NCBI RefSeq assembly: GCF_001039355.2
Contig: NW_019774903.1
Coordinates: 72,526 to 134,525, forward strand
From: Lingula anatina
Taxonomy: Eukaryota; Brachiopoda; Lingulata; Lingulida; Lingulidae
Reading direction: 5' to 3'
DNA length: 62,000 bases
The position numbers and the translations under genes are program-made. This document shows, one piece after another, positions 30,501 through 46,269 of the stretch (within the stretch, counting starts at the first letter, position 1; each line of letters starts with the position of its first letter). The notes beneath the pieces were generated by a model. That model was given only the letters and a program-made list of their open reading frames with translations, was not told the origin of the DNA and ran no database searches.

Positions 30501-33500
30501 CTTCAAACTTATTAGTGAAATGGCTAGTTAGCATCTGTACATAGGCATAAATACAATTTTTTTTCAATTTTTTTTTCAAAACAAAATCCCTTTAGAAATT
30601 TATATAAACAATGATTCTCATGTTAAACTTCATGCTAAGATTCAATCAGTCATCATAGCATATGTTACAAGGGACCAAAATCAAAGGAACTATCATACAG
30701 AGAAAAAAAACAGGAGGTGAACAACAGCACTTTTTCAACCAAGGTGGTAATATATCAAATGTAGCTCCAAAATTCTTTGAATGCCTCATCAACTGAGACC
30801 TTTTCTTGGGGCACAGATCCAGGTAAGTCTGCCCTTACCTTTTCTAATGGTGGCAGCGCTCCATCTGCTTTCCTCATCATCTTGCACCTAGTCCTATCCA
30901 AATACTAGGACCTTGCCAATTAGTGATCAATAACCATTAATTCCTGCTGTAAAACCCCTGGACAATTTAACAAGTAGTTATACTCAAATATGCATTAAAG
31001 AAACTAACAAAAAATTCCACGGATTTCAAATGACGTTCTGAGCAAGGAAAGCACCTTCCATTGCCCATTGGTATTTACATTCACACCAAATCAGTATGGG
31101 CAGTCAAGATGTAGAATTGATGAATTTGGCTGAAAGGGATCAAATTTATTTGGACTATTGTGCAACAGTGGTTATTTTATCTTATACAGGTAAGCAGCGT
31201 ACTTGGGCTATACTGGAACCTCTCAAAGAACCCTACAAATAGTAATTCCCAGACTTGGCACCTGGTGGTCTCACCAGACAAGACTGAGCTTCTTATCCTT
31301 ATATTAGCTTCAAATCCAATGCATGTAAGCTTCTTCATTATTGAAATCTCTCTCTAGTTATCAATAATTTTTAAAAAGGAAAAAGCTGGCCAAAACCAAA
31401 TCTTAAGCTCAAAATTTATCTGCTCATTTTCATTGTGTCAGTTTTCTTTAATATTTTTTTTTTTACTTTTTAGTTTCCTGAACATGCTTCTTTAAGTTTA
31501 TAAGTCATACCAACCTTAACAAAGATGAACTTTGTACACATTCAATTTCATTTTTGAGGAAAGTTTTTTAGCTAGACAATGATATGATAGAATGATAACC
31601 AAATAAAATATTTGAACTATGTATATCAATAATAAATTGGGCTAAGACAGTAAACTATTTTACATTTTAACAAAACCAACAGAAAATAAGTAAAGCATTT
31701 GTCTGTCTATAACAGAGAAAGCACTGTTTCAAAATTATCTTAATCATAATAAATAAACTTAGGACTGATTTGAAAGAAAATTAGGAATTATTTCACCCTC
31801 TAGAGATAGAAGTATAATGAATGTTTTAGTGTTTGAGAGGTGCCCTTTACTCTGTGGTCTACCTAGAGCAGTATTGCACCTCAAAATAAGAACCTCTTGT
31901 TATAATAACCTCATCATTCAGGTGTGAAAAGCTGAAGCAATAAAGTTCCAGGAACCTTAAAGGTGCCCTAGGTCACATGACCTTTCACCGCCCACAATCC
32001 ACCAGATCAGGGCTCCGTAACTCGAAAGCATCGCGAATTGCGATTTTGATATCACCTTTCATTTCGAGGCTATTATATGGGGTGAGTAAATACCCAGTCA
32101 AAGAATAGAGATGTTTGCGCTTGGTCGCAATTTGCAATGCTTTCGAGTTACAGAGCACAGATGTGACTAGAAATGTTCTCTAAAATTTTCCACCGATTTG
32201 AATCATGAAAAATAAGATGCATATAAAACAAGGCTACTTTATAATATGTCCACGTGTGAGACATTACAGTCGCAGCAACATCTAGCTGCATGTAAAGTCC
32301 TATTTACACGTGCTTTACACCAATCAATTTTGGCATTTGTCAGTGCTTCAGATTCAAGATCCATTTGCTTAGGCAAAGCTGATGAAATAATTGCAAATTT
32401 AAACAATTCAGATATACATGCATAAACATTCCTTAAGATGTGTTAATTGTCAAAAATGCATTTTGCTTTTTTTAATCAAATGGAACAATTTAAGCACCTA
32501 AGAAAAGTTATTAATACGCCCATTCTGACATTTACAGTGTAGTTACATAACTTGTAAAGCATTACAACAATTAAAAAACAAAAAGACACAATAATAATGG
32601 ATGGGTATGTTATGAAAATCATTCTATCAGTTTAAAAATACATAATATACTACTGCTTATGCCATGTAAGATCCACTCTAAGTCTTAAATATTACTTAAT
32701 TGAAAGGGTAAAACAAAGGTTAATGAATCTGTAAGAAGCAAGTTCCCAAAGTCTCAAACTCTGGGACAAAGACCCGTTTGTGCTTTTCTAGATACCATTG
32801 CATGCTTGGATGTTTCAATGACATTTACTCAGCGTGTATTTGCAAGTTATATTCAGGATAGTAAAGACCTTTGGAGAATATTTTAATGACAACAGCAATA
32901 ATATGGAGAGTCTCCAGATTCCAGGCCTACTCTTGCTTATGGTACTGAATATAGATGTGCATACACACACATGTACATGTCACCTCTCTTTTTATTCATT
33001 TCTTTATAAAATACGTTTTTCTCACACTCCACATTACAGACACCACAGTACTTAACCTAAAGACCCATCTCAAGGTCAGCCAACAATCACCAGAGCTCAA
33101 TTGTGTTAAGTGCACTCAAAACACACTCAATACAAAAACACTCTCTCAGAGACCAACTCAAACACATTTGCCTTCTGAAATGTGTTTATACTTTATATAT
33201 ATTTGAAAAAAGAAATTTAATGTCCATGCAAATATAATCAACCGATGTCAATCCATATGGTGTATATGTCTTTTTAGTTTTGCCTTGAAAGACTCTTTAT
33301 TTATTGAGTAGAATGTCACTCCAAAATTTTTCCTGCTGGTGGTGCCAAAAGAATCTCAGATATCATGCCAATTACAGAAAAGATGCATTAGTACTGCTGC
33401 TCCATGCTGGGTTTGTTTTTCAGAAAAAATTACACATCCATGCAGCATGAAATCCTTCCAATCTCCTTATCTACTGGTACAGCTGATGGACATGGCTCAA

Positions 33501-36500
33501 TGACCTCATGCGCTTCTTCATCCACCTCAAAACACCCTGATTATCAGGATGTGCTAGCTGGAAATTAACATGTATCACAAGCATGCCTATGTGCCACTCC
33601 CATAAGCAAAATACTTATAATGAAAATAAGCTTCCAGTGAAACAATGAAAGTTACGTAACTTTTCAATACATCTCTCTCTAAGAATGGGAATGAAGATGC
33701 TAGACATCGATATATTGGAGGTAAAAACTACTTCAATATTAAGCTGTTGTCTGAAGAAAAATTATTTCATTCTTATAACATAACACAGCTGATGAAATTC
33801 TTCTCTGACATCTCTGTCTCATTTAAAAGACCAACTAACTGGATTCATCAAATATAAACGCACACATATTTTCACTCATGCTCAAACATGCAAACATGCA
33901 CGCACATACAAAATTCTCACCAGCATAAAATATTTGGTTTTATTTGACAAAAATACAATTTCCTCCATCAATCATCGTATGCTGATAAAAGTGTATTGTA
34001 CACCTCTAGTGATAATACCAATTCAGTGAACACGTCACAATCTATCAGTTCAGAAATATCCATTAAGCACAAGGCAATTATTTTCACAGTGTCAATGATC
34101 GAGAGACGTTTTGTACAATAAGGACAGATAAAGACACTTCATACATATATATCCAGAGTGATTATAATCATATATGTTTTGAGAGCACAGATGAACCTGG
34201 GCAAATAATGATTTGATTGGTATGTAGGGTACAATGGCTGGTGTTGAAATTATCATATCAATGACTGCACATTATTTGTACTGCCTTTTCCTTTTTATAT
34301 ATCATCATAGTAGCAAAATGTCACCATTCTTAAACAAAATCACTTCACAAAGCAAAGAATATTTGACAGCTCTGTTTCTCGCTCTTTTTATCATCAAATC
34401 TAAAATGCAAAAACAAGTAAGAAAGATCTAACACAAAAATTATTTTTATAATACTGGTTATCAAGTGAATAATTCTAAAATGAAACGTCAGTAACTTCAG
34501 AAAAATTCTGAAAGGTCTTTCATACTATACTTCTCAGCCCACTGCATGGTCACTAAAACCACAAACTGAAAATAAGCTAGTAGAAATTTGTAACTGATCT
34601 ATAGATAATGGAGAAAATAATCCAAAAGAACAAACTTAAATAACAACTCGTCCGGACTTTTTCACTGGTACAATGCCAGATCTACTTGCTTTGGATTAAA
34701 GGCTATTGTAGTCGCAAACTGACTGCAAACACACAAATAAAACTGCCCTGGCCTGCCCACATACTGACTCACGTAATAGATCAAAATGGATGATCGTGTG
34801 CCCTCCAGCAGGAGTTCTCATCACAACTACACAGCTTTTATCTCATACCACTGACATATACAAGTAGATCTACATGTAAGACAAAATTTCAGGACTCATT
34901 CTCTTTCTCTCTCAAAGCTGATCAAACTTTTATTCTGAGACACATTCAGGACTCTCTCTCTCTCTCTCTCGGCCACATTCAGAACAGTGGACTAACTAGT
35001 CCGCGGGTCAAATATGGCTGACCCACTTGAATACTTCCCCACAGGGAATCTATTCAGTGTCTATTAGTGGATTAGACGACAAGCTTTTTAGTGGATCACC
35101 ATATTTGACCCACGGACTAGTAAGTCCACTGTTCTGAATGCAGCCTCTCTCTGTCTAAGAACCTCCTTTCATCTACCTGTCCCTTCCTGCCCTCTCACTC
35201 TCTCCTCATCAAATACGTTGGGGTATATAGATCCTAGCTCTGCGTACCTATGTGACAAATCTTCTTATATATTGACTTTTTATCAAAGGAAAGAAATGGG
35301 TGAATTACATATCTTTATTTGATAAATCTTAAATTATTTACCTTTGTTGCATTAAATGGACAATATTTCAGACCAGTATGTAAATATTTGATAAATATAT
35401 AACTACATACAGGCCGGTAGCCAGGGGGTTTCAGGGGGGTTTTGAACCCCTCTTTTTGCTGGAAAAAGGTCCCCTCGAGGTAGAATTTTATCTACATGTA
35501 GGTACATGGAGGTTTCACGATGAAAGGTCCACTTTTTTCAGAAAAAAACTTTTGAAATTGCTGTCTACAGCCATGATATATAACTGTGTAATAAATGTTT
35601 CAGCTTTGAGATACACAAGTTCAGGTTTATTTGGTTTAACACGCTACAAAGCATAGTTGACCAAAGCAACTAGGGCCCCATGCTGCTTGGTAAGGCAGTA
35701 CCTCATGTTTCACATAGGCAGCCAGAGTGAGAGAGAAGGGTTCTAGATCATCCAGACATATGAGAGCACACCTTTTATGGAGAGAGCTCTGCCAGGATAT
35801 AAATACATACAGAAACAAGGCAGGTAGAGGGTTTACACTTACATGATGCCAGCTGATTGAAAGGGCCAGTTACACAAAAGAACTGAAGACCGGAAGTTGG
35901 TCTCTACTTTAATTTTTAGATCAAATTTCTTAGCCTACTTTGAAACAATATATATGAGGATTACCTGAAAAGACTTTACCTGTTTCATAAAAAGAAAGAA
36001 ATGGCAGACATGGCAGAACTTTTATAGCAGTAATTACATTGTTTTAGTGATCTACAGATTTTATGTATCACAGATGGGGAATAACAAAATGAAACATCAG
36101 CCACTATATGAGTTTGTTCCACCCTAATTCTCACACAATGACAGACAGGACAATAAAGATCCTAGTATTAAAATTCCAGCTCACCCTTACTCATAACTAA
36201 TTAACTTTCAGAATAACAATTTTATTTTCATATCCACATTTGAAGAAATGTTTTATTTTAATGTCTCAAGCATTTCTATTCATTTTAAAGAGCCTTCTGT
36301 CTAAATATACATCTCACTTTTCTTTAGCTTTTTAATTTTTTTTTACCTTTGATAAGTTATTTGTGTGCACATATTTTCCACAAGTTATATGGAACAACAT
36401 TTGTGCTTCAGAAAAAAGCACAAACGCAGGGCCATTTCTAAACGCTTTGATTCTCATTTTATTATACATTTGCTTTACATTACAGTGCAATATCAGCAAC

Positions 36501-39500
36501 TCATTTATTGACAGGAAACCAATTAGATAATTGTTTTACAAAATAATATGAATGTGCAAATTCGATGTACAAATTGATTAATTTCACTTCCTTTAATGCA
36601 AAGAGAGAAAAAAGAATTGGATTTACACAAACACACGCATATATATGTCCATTAACTGTACTGTATACTTAAAAAAAAACTTAAGGCAACTTACTCCATA
36701 TAGATAAAATCTGTTATTCTTTCTTTTTTATTTTTGACAAATTCAGTTGATAACAGCTTTTGGTATTTTATGAAAGGTTCTTAATTAATGTATCAATATT
36801 TATCCTAAAACAAAAGAGCAAACAAACAAACAATAAATAAATAAATAAAGTGTATTCAAAAACTTACTTCTACCAACATCTTCTGACATTTTTAAATAGT
36901 ACTGAAAATGGGCAACAAATTAGCAAGGCTCAAGTTTTGTGCAAATATTTCTGTTTTGTTCCCCAATTGTTACATAATTATGTTATCAACAACAGCAAGT
37001 AAATTATGCTTCAGCGAGCAGAACAAATCTTCCTGAACAGATAGCTTTCCTTTGGTCAATTGCATGTTACTGATCCTAGTCTAGTTTCCAATGATGGTAA
37101 CAAGATGGGTGTCAGTATTCATAACTCACTATTAGATATATAAATCCTTGCTACATTTTTTCTATTTTACCTTATACTTTTATTTATTACTATCATTATT
37201 TATGTTGCTTTATTCTATAAATTAATTTTTTGTCCTTTATTTATTTATTTATTTATTTATTTTTTTTTGGGGGGGGAGGGGATCAAAATATCCATAATGA
37301 TACATTTTACTGTTAAATTTTCTCGCTTAACTGAAATTACCAAAATGACATTTTTAGACATTTTGAAATATTGAATAATTATTTTTTCTCATGATAATAA
37401 GCTTTGTATTTAACAAGTTTAAATGCAACACTTGTTTATGTGAATTTTGCTTCAAAAGCAGATCCCTCGCCTCCTTATGAAGTGCAATAATCTGTATTAT
37501 GTAATAAGAAAATGCCTAGTAAGACATATCAATCATGTCTTTGTCACACAAACAATAGATCATAGTTATCTAACTACGGTGACTGCTCATCAGTGATGTG
37601 TACCTGTTGATAACATCTTAGATAATTTACTAGAAAATATTGTGGTGGTATTGAAACATATAATCTTAAATGCCTGAACATATCAATTGTAATACAGAGC
37701 TAATGACAGACAGACAGACATAAGGATTTCATGACTCCTACACAAAACAAAAGAGCTACCAATAAATCCAAATGACAAAGTGTTTTCAAAAGATGAGTAA
37801 ACTGATTTTTTATCCATATACAGGGCTCTCTTATACATTAATCAAACCTAATGAACTTTTTCATCTTAATCAACTGCATAATAGGAACTAATATATCAAA
37901 CAGAAATACTCAATGTTGAATCTGGCCATTTGTCTCAATGGCATACCAGTACAGATCATAGTATAATATTATTTTATCAATCATAATAGAGTGGGAAATT
38001 AATTCTATTTCCAGTGAGGGTTATAATATATGAAACATAGTTGTGGTAATGCTTCAGCTTAGTTCTAGTTGGTTGTTCTTGTCATATCATGAAAGTGCAC
38101 ACCTAGAAATTATTCTCAGATATTTTATTTATTACTGGTTTGGTTTTAATGTAAAATACTTCTAAGTGTGTGTGTGTGTCCATGTGTGTTAGCATTATCA
38201 AAAATTTTAATTTTCAAATAAATAGATTGCTTTTAACTAAATGAATTTTTTTAAAAAACATGATCATTGTAACATCTACATGTATCACTTTATCATCACA
38301 AAATATATCAAACAAACATTTGGACCATGTTTTGATGTGTGGACATTTGATTTAAAGCCACACTTTTACACCTTTATGGAGTATTTTACTAATGGCATAC
38401 AGAACACCAGGACCAGCTCATTTGTTTTTCAATATCTTGAGCTTGCACAGTCAGGAGAGGTTATCCTGCTTTTACCCAGTGAAAATCATCCATCACAGGA
38501 CTAGATAAATTTACACTTTATGGGCAATGGGGCAACGTTAGGAGGTTTTGTACAGGCTGGAAAAAAACGATATGGGATTTGGTGAGTCCGATGTCCACAA
38601 AACTGAGCTATATGTGGTATTTAATGGTTTTATGGGGTGAGGTTAGAGAAAGGGGCAAGATATAGCAGACATATGGCAAGAGACCTTTCATTGATAGCTG
38701 GTTCGATGAAGAATTTTTTAACAGGCTGAAGAAAAAAGATGTGAATATTATGATTGTACAGATGTGAGCACAAGCACTTAGTGAGGACTACCCTAAGCCA
38801 AGTGAAGGGAAAATATGTAAAATCAACATCCAGAGATTAATAGGACATTACCATGTACTCTGTGCAGGATATAAAAACATGACGCATTTTTTTTTCTTTT
38901 GGGGGGGGGGGGCAGTCTTAAAATTCATTATGGTACAAGGACATGATATGCACAAACAGCATTCTAGACTCTACAAATGTTCAGATATTCAAAATATTCA
39001 TTCTATCAGCTAATTCAGATTAGTGAATAAGAGAATAATTTCACATGCATGGTCACTTTTAGGAGGTAATGTCTGTACCAATGTGGTAAAAGTACCCCCC
39101 TACCCCCCCCCCCAAGCTACCCTTCCTGATTTTCAGAGATTATTGGAAAGTCACCACTAAATATATTATCTGCGTACATGTATACCTCTGCCATTTACAG
39201 GAAGGCCACAGGCATGTAATTAACTGAGGTAAGTTTTCAACAATCTCTGTAACTCTGGGCACTACTTAAAGATTTCAAATCATTTACAGAATACTGACAG
39301 AAGCATTCATCTACGTAGTCCTGTCCAAACAAAAAATAAGCAGTCCGATCATTAAATCCACGCTCTATGTCAATAGTGTGTGACCTATTGACCACAGAAG
39401 ATTCTGAATTTATGGTCTGCTTTGCAATTTACACAAGTACATTGTGTTCTGTACAAAAATTGATTCTACGCAGCAAGAAACTCACTGTGAGAGTGAATCG

Positions 39501-40999
39501 CACTCATTAATAAGCTCTCATTGGCTGATTTTTCTGAAGATTTCAGAAATTTCATAGGGGGATGATGACACCATAAATTTCAGTATAGGAGAATTAAACA
39601 TCTCAGTGGTTTACAATCTTATTTTCTTTTTCTTTGACCTATATTTTCTAAATATCTGACAAAATAACATTTTAATGGGTGAAAAATAATAAGTTATAAT
39701 GCTTTTAAAATCAAGTAGTTTTTTTTGTAAAAAAAAAATCACCTACATTTCAATTTGTACCTAAAAATGAGAAATGCTTATAAATAAACAAGTAAAATAA
39801 TCAATACCAATATGTAAATTGCTCATGGATATTCACAACAATCAGAAAATGACAGCGGTCCACAGATTTATGTGGTTTTTATCCCTGGAATCACTGGCAT
39901 AATTCCATATAAAAAGTCAATTAATCTGCTATTTATACTCTTCAATATTATTGTGAAGTTTTTCCTTGTTCCCTTAGAAGCTTTACAAAATTATTCTGAT
40001 GATACCACAAAGGAAAAATCTATATTGTTTCAATAATAGATGAAAAATTGCACTCTGTCAACTAATTCGCACACATTTATATTACCAAGCAGTACAACAG
40101 AGGATCAATTCCACCCTCCCCCAACTCCTTCACACCCCGTAAAAAATAATAACTGTTTCGTATATGCATGATAGAAGCCTAGTGAATCAACACAAAAAAA
40201 ATTATCTTTGAGTTACCTCCCACCCCCACCCTCAGCAAAATCTTGAATCTTCCACTGAAAGGATGACATGTATTGACAGAGCTCTTGGATATATGGCAGT
40301 CAAATACAATTTATACAAACCTACATTTTGACTAAACTGACAGCACAAGACTGATTAAACAACCTTGTCTATGCACTAAAAAGGGGGTTGGGGGGGAGGA
40401 TATCCCAAGAACATTCTGAAAGACAGTGTATTTTTCAACTTAACACTTTATTCAAGCATTTTCTGAAACCACTCTGAACACATAAATAAATAATATAAAG
40501 TTTTATATCATTCTCATATGTATCCAAAATCAAGTCTCATGACCCTGTGACCTTTCACCTGACAAATAAAATGGCTGTTCGCCTTTTCCTCCTCCCACCT
40601 CTCCCACTACACACAACAGTTTCATTAGCACTTCGAGTGTAAATGAACTACGAGAACCACCTTCATCTCTCAAGTAGGTGCTGTCAATAACTTGTGTTGT
40701 TGCTATAAGAGATTAAAGTGAAAAGACTTGTTTAGGGGATTGCTGACTTAATCCCAACAGAATACAAGGCAAAATATGGCATATATTTACTAAACACACT
40801 ACATTATTACTAGTACCTTTCCATCAGGAACAGTATGGTACGTTGTATGGATTAAGGCAGAATTGTGACTTTTGCTGTGGCATATACAGACATTCAGCAA
40901 ATTGAATTTTAGATATTCTGATGAATTAATTCAGAAAGGGCTAAGCATGCTGATGATCAATGTTAGTTTCTATTAATCATTGAATCTCAGGTTGATATG

Positions 41000-41034
<35 letters not shown>

Positions 41035-41686
41035 ATACACGCACATACACACACACACACAGTGACACACGGATACACCATTTATCACTATTATGCCATG
41101 TAGCATTGCAATCTATGTAAGAAATAAGATTTCTTCACAAATCACTTAATATCTTTTAAGCTGAATCCCCAGCTAATTGGCAATATATCTTAAACTTGTG
41201 CACCTAATCCCTGCAACTAGTATTACAGGTAATCTAAAGTGAAGTCAAAGGGAGTACTGGAATCCTTCTATTTTTCAACTACAGACTACAAATGCTGTAG
41301 CTATTTTTCCCACATATGTGGCCAGACTAAGTTTTATTTTTACTTCATTGTAATAAGTACCAACACCTGCTTTTAAAAGCTCCAAGAAATCCATTAAACA
41401 AATGTTTGATTCTTTTTTCTTCTTTCTTTTTTCACAAAACAGTGGTCACCGTTGAATAAAAATATTTCAATCAAAGATTGTTATGCTTCCTGATGCTTAA
41501 GATTTGTTCCGAGCATTCATTGATTTTTTACCTATAAGCTTAACATGGTAAAACAAGTCTTCCTCGGCCCTGTTCACATCAATCTTAAAATAAAACTACC
41601 TTAATTTCAGTTATGACAACAAGAAAAACAAAATATCTTGATACAATATCTTGTAAGTCAAACTGCTGGATATTTCATTTGAATCA

Positions 41687-41741
<55 letters not shown>

Positions 41742-44386
41742 GCACGGCAAAAAATGAAAAATATTTGGCAGTTAAAATTGCTTTATCGTTTTGATAAAAT
41801 TTACAAGGCTAGAATCATCCTAAAAAAGACGCAACTTTTTTTTTTTTGGGGGGGGGGGGGGGGGGAGGGTATCTTAACAAAACAAAAGTAAGATAATAAT
41901 CTGGAATACAGTTTTGTGGCAGGGGCTTTATCTGTAATGATCTACTTTTCTATTCTTCTGGTGAATCTTGCTGTGTCTCATTTTAAACTGAACCCTTATT
42001 GGTAAAAAAAAAATTAATTGAAGGCAAATTCCCATTGAAGATAAATCAACCCTTCTTGGTTTAAGCCTTTCTCCCAGCAGTTTAATAGTAATCACCAGGA
42101 AGAGCCCAAAGTCTCATGACTTTGTGAAAAATAAAGGGAGATTACACAGGATTTGGAGGGAGGCAGGGGAAATGTATCTTCATACACTGTCTTGGCACTA
42201 TAGCAGTCTGCAATGTTCTGCTCCTAGAGATTTTCATCTATTACCAGCATGCCTAAGCCGGATACTGGAAATGAAGAGGCAAACTGATAACAGAGGAGAC
42301 ATATCACTGACCTCTGTTACTCAGGGTTGGGCTATCAAGCATTACCAAGATCTGCCTGCGATCCACTTCCTGAAGATATCTCAAAAATGGGTTTTATCAA
42401 ACAGGTGCTGGCTGTTTCTTTGTATTTGACTAGAAATCAATTGAATTATCTGCTGAACTGAACTATCTAAGTTGCCACTAATGAATTGGGTTCCCAGGTG
42501 CAAATGAGGACAAATACAGTATGTCAGTTTATTTCATCTCTATAAACAACAACTACTGTTGGTGGATAGAAATAAGTAATATAGACATATAGATAAGTAA
42601 TATAGATAGACTCTTGCTGAATGCAATGAGATGAACAGATTGACCAATGAACTGATTGCACTCAGCCAGTCCTGACAGAGTTGAATCAATGTACATAGAA
42701 TGATAGTTTTATTGGGAATGAGCCCTTAGAGATAACAGGAAATTACAGAGGCATGCTGAATATAGAGGTCAGTTTCCAGTGGCCAGTGAAACTCAGGGCA
42801 CCACTGACATGGGTTTAAGGCATATGCTTAGAGCCTGTACAGTGTATGTTTTATTGAGATCAGTTTCATGCTCTAGGCATGTGCTGGGGTCTGAGTCAAT
42901 CCTTTTTACCTGTGCTGCACTCAGTCTTGCAGGGTAAATTTCAGCCAAATGCTTTAATATTCTAATTTAGTTAAAGAAGGACAAAATAAGGATTTCATTT
43001 TTATCCAATGACAGATGCAGCAAAGGGCATAGGGGGTTAATGCCCCCCCTTTGAAATACTCCCTTCTCTCACCCAAAAAAGCAGACAAAGACAAAACCTA
43101 GTAAAATTTTTCCTGGAAACTGTTTTAAAGTTCTATATCCTGTGCCCCTTTTGCAAAATACTAGATCTATACAAGTGTTATTTATCAATTTTTATTATTC
43201 AGGGAGTATGCCCAAATGTGGTTAAATTTTTAGTTACAGACAGATATTCTTTTTATTTTATTCACACTGAGGATGCTGAATTGGCAATGAAATTGGTGCA
43301 TAAACTCAAGTCCTCACAGAGACAGCAGAATCTTATGAACACCAATCACAAGAGGCAAAACAAATAGAAAGAAACCAACTCAACCCACTTTCACCAGTTT
43401 TTAATAGCAAACTGTCATCAGTTTTATCAATCTGTGAAAGCATAATATAAATCTCTCACCAATATCAACAGCTAATATAAGATTATCAATTTACCTTCTT
43501 TGCCACAGCAAACTGATGCAATGGCTCTTTTATAACTAATTAAACAGATAAGATTCACCTGCATATATTGCTTGCTCACATTTGTCTGATGTTTGTATTG
43601 CTTTAAATACCCATGAGTTCCATTAGTACACCTTTATTTCATTATATGTGTCATCAGTTATCTATTTGCTCAACAAACTTAACACCAACAGAATAAATAC
43701 CAATCTCATAAATCCATCCATCTCAACATTTTCCGACTTCTAAAAGGTTTTAACTTTCATATTCTGTATGTTCAATATTAATGCACTTTTCAAATTAAAC
43801 AGATTTAATTACCAAGTAATCATATATCCCCATCTTGATAGCTTCACGTTTGCCATACCTATGCACTGAAGTCTATTCTACACACTTTTCAAATTAAGTA
43901 TTGATTTCAGGTTTCAGGTGTTACTGTACTACTGATAACATGTTTAACAATAGATGTACGCATTTTTAGTAATGGTATATTTGCAACTCTGCTTCTATAC
44001 AGAATTGCAACTTTGCTGTTGTACAGAAGCAATGAAATAGATACAGACATCGAAATAAATCAGGCCTTCTTTCAAGTCCTGCCAAACTACACCAAAGAAA
44101 ATGGCGTCAGCCTGTCCCGATCTGTCCCTAAACACCTCTTCCTCCTTCTCCCCCACCCCACCCACCCCCTCCATTTTAAATACTCTGCAGTGGTTTTGTA
44201 AAACAAAAAAGAAAAAAAGGACGGTAAGAAAAAAGTGTTTTATGTAAGGAATATTAAAAATAACTGTATACCCTTTCTATGTGTGAGAACAAGATTCCAG
44301 TAAAGGCCATACATAAATCAGTGAGCAGCAAACATATTGCTTTCTGTACAGGGCATTATCCCAAGAAGATTTAGGCATATGTTTTA

Positions 44387-44422
<36 letters not shown>

Positions 44423-46235
44423 TCATGCCAACGTATTTGTAAGCCTTGGTTAAGATAAATATAACAGGCTACATTGCCCAAGCTGCTATTAAAACTCAAA
44501 TTATCAGCAACCATGTTGACAGGTAAAATGTCAGAGGAAGAAAATAATATCAAGTAACTATTTTCCAGCTGCTGAACTTTAAAATCTTACCAGCAAGAGC
44601 TAGTTTTAACAAAGCCCTAGTCCCTTATTAAACAAGTTGTGCTCAGACTCGCTGCTTTTAATGTGTATCAATGATTAAAGGGTGGTGGACCAAGAATCAA
44701 AAGCAAGCGATTCTTTTTGTTGCACAACTGATTGTATGCTTATTTCTACACATACCAGTAACAACAAATCTCATCTTTAATTTTCTATTTAAAAAAAAGA
44801 AATATATATTTTTGTTGTTAATGTTTATGTATTGCATTATACTATGCTATAACCTAGCTAAATTAGTATATGCACTCATAAGTTACTGTATTGTGAATTC
44901 AATTACACTTAAAACTGTGACAGTTCTCCATTTGAGCTGAATTAGCCCTCTTATCACTGCCATTATACTTCTAATCATATTCAGAGTGTTGAGGCAGTAC
45001 TCAAGTTAAGTAAATATTTAGAGAAACCAAGACAGACATAATCCACAACAGGTATGATTCATGAAATATATTGTATTATCTGCAGAGACATAGTCTGATG
45101 GACATGCAACATCAAAATTCTAAAAAAAATGGTTTAAAGTTCCACCAAACTGTTCTACCTATAAGAAGCAGGCAGTTTTCCATAATGCCATCCTTCTATT
45201 GTAAGCTGTCCCCAGTTTATAGATTGTACAAGGGTATTGCAATCAATCCTCTCCTAAAAGCATTTGGTAATTTTTCTAAGTCCTATTTTTATTATTATCT
45301 ATTCATTATTTGTTTATTTATTCACTTATATTTTGTAAAATACACAAAGCCAATATAATATAATATAATATGCAGGACATATGGGGATGGAAAATTGCTC
45401 CCCACCTCAGCTTACATATAATTGATAACACAGTGCAATGGAACGATATGAACATTTTTTCCAGTTTTTGATGTCTATATCTCACAATAAAGACCATGTG
45501 TAGTGCCTTTATCTACAAGTCCAACCAGGCATTCCAAAAGATCTGTCACAAATTACTAGCACCAAAGCATTATGCACACACAACAATGCTTCTAAGGGGG
45601 GCATTCAGATTCAAACATTGTACTAGCTGGGTCGGTCAAACTCAGCAAAGGATTCTCTTGGGCTCTATTCCCATAGATTTTAGATCGATCTATCCCCGCG
45701 GGGAGTCTCACTAGATTACTTTCAGATAATCCGACTTAAATGTCCGTCCCGCCTACTACAAGCTGTAAGGGATTAATTAACTTTCGTGTCCGCCCGGCTG
45801 ACAGCTATTTAGCGTGAACCCCCAGGGAGTTAGGTCGATCTAAAGTAGGTCAATCTAATCTATGGAAATAGGGTGTTGAAGTTCAATAAGTGGGATCAGC
45901 TTTGTTTTTAGACACGCCTCCATGAGCAGGTGGGAGGGGGGGGGGGTAATTATGTCGAACACATACAGAAGTTAATTACCCCCTAGCTGCTTGAGGAGGC
46001 ATGTCAGACAATTAAGATGATCCCACTGATTGCACTTGTATGAGAATCCCCCGCAGAGTTGGACTAACCCAGCTGGTATGATGTCTTAATGACCTTAATA
46101 TGACTGCATATAACAACCCTTTCTATTTCCCTTGTGATTAACAGGTTATTTAATTAAATGAATTTTTGAATACAGGATACTAATGTCATATATATAATTA
46201 TATGCTTGTAAGTGTACAACGTATTTGAGTTGTTG

Positions 46236-46269
<34 letters not shown>

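Noticed and set aside
22243-45358. About thirty ORFs of 60-130 codons in RyR intron 1 as possible nested genes
   Set aside because: None shows a domain, a signal of codon bias or plausible splice partners. Lengths fit chance in AT-rich DNA or microsatellites.
16367-45714. The same peptide end ([15 protein letters not shown]) in two plus-strand ORFs at 16.5 and 45.7 kb
   Set aside because: It is the chance translation of the left arm of family B palindromic elements, so the shared peptide reflects shared repeat DNA.
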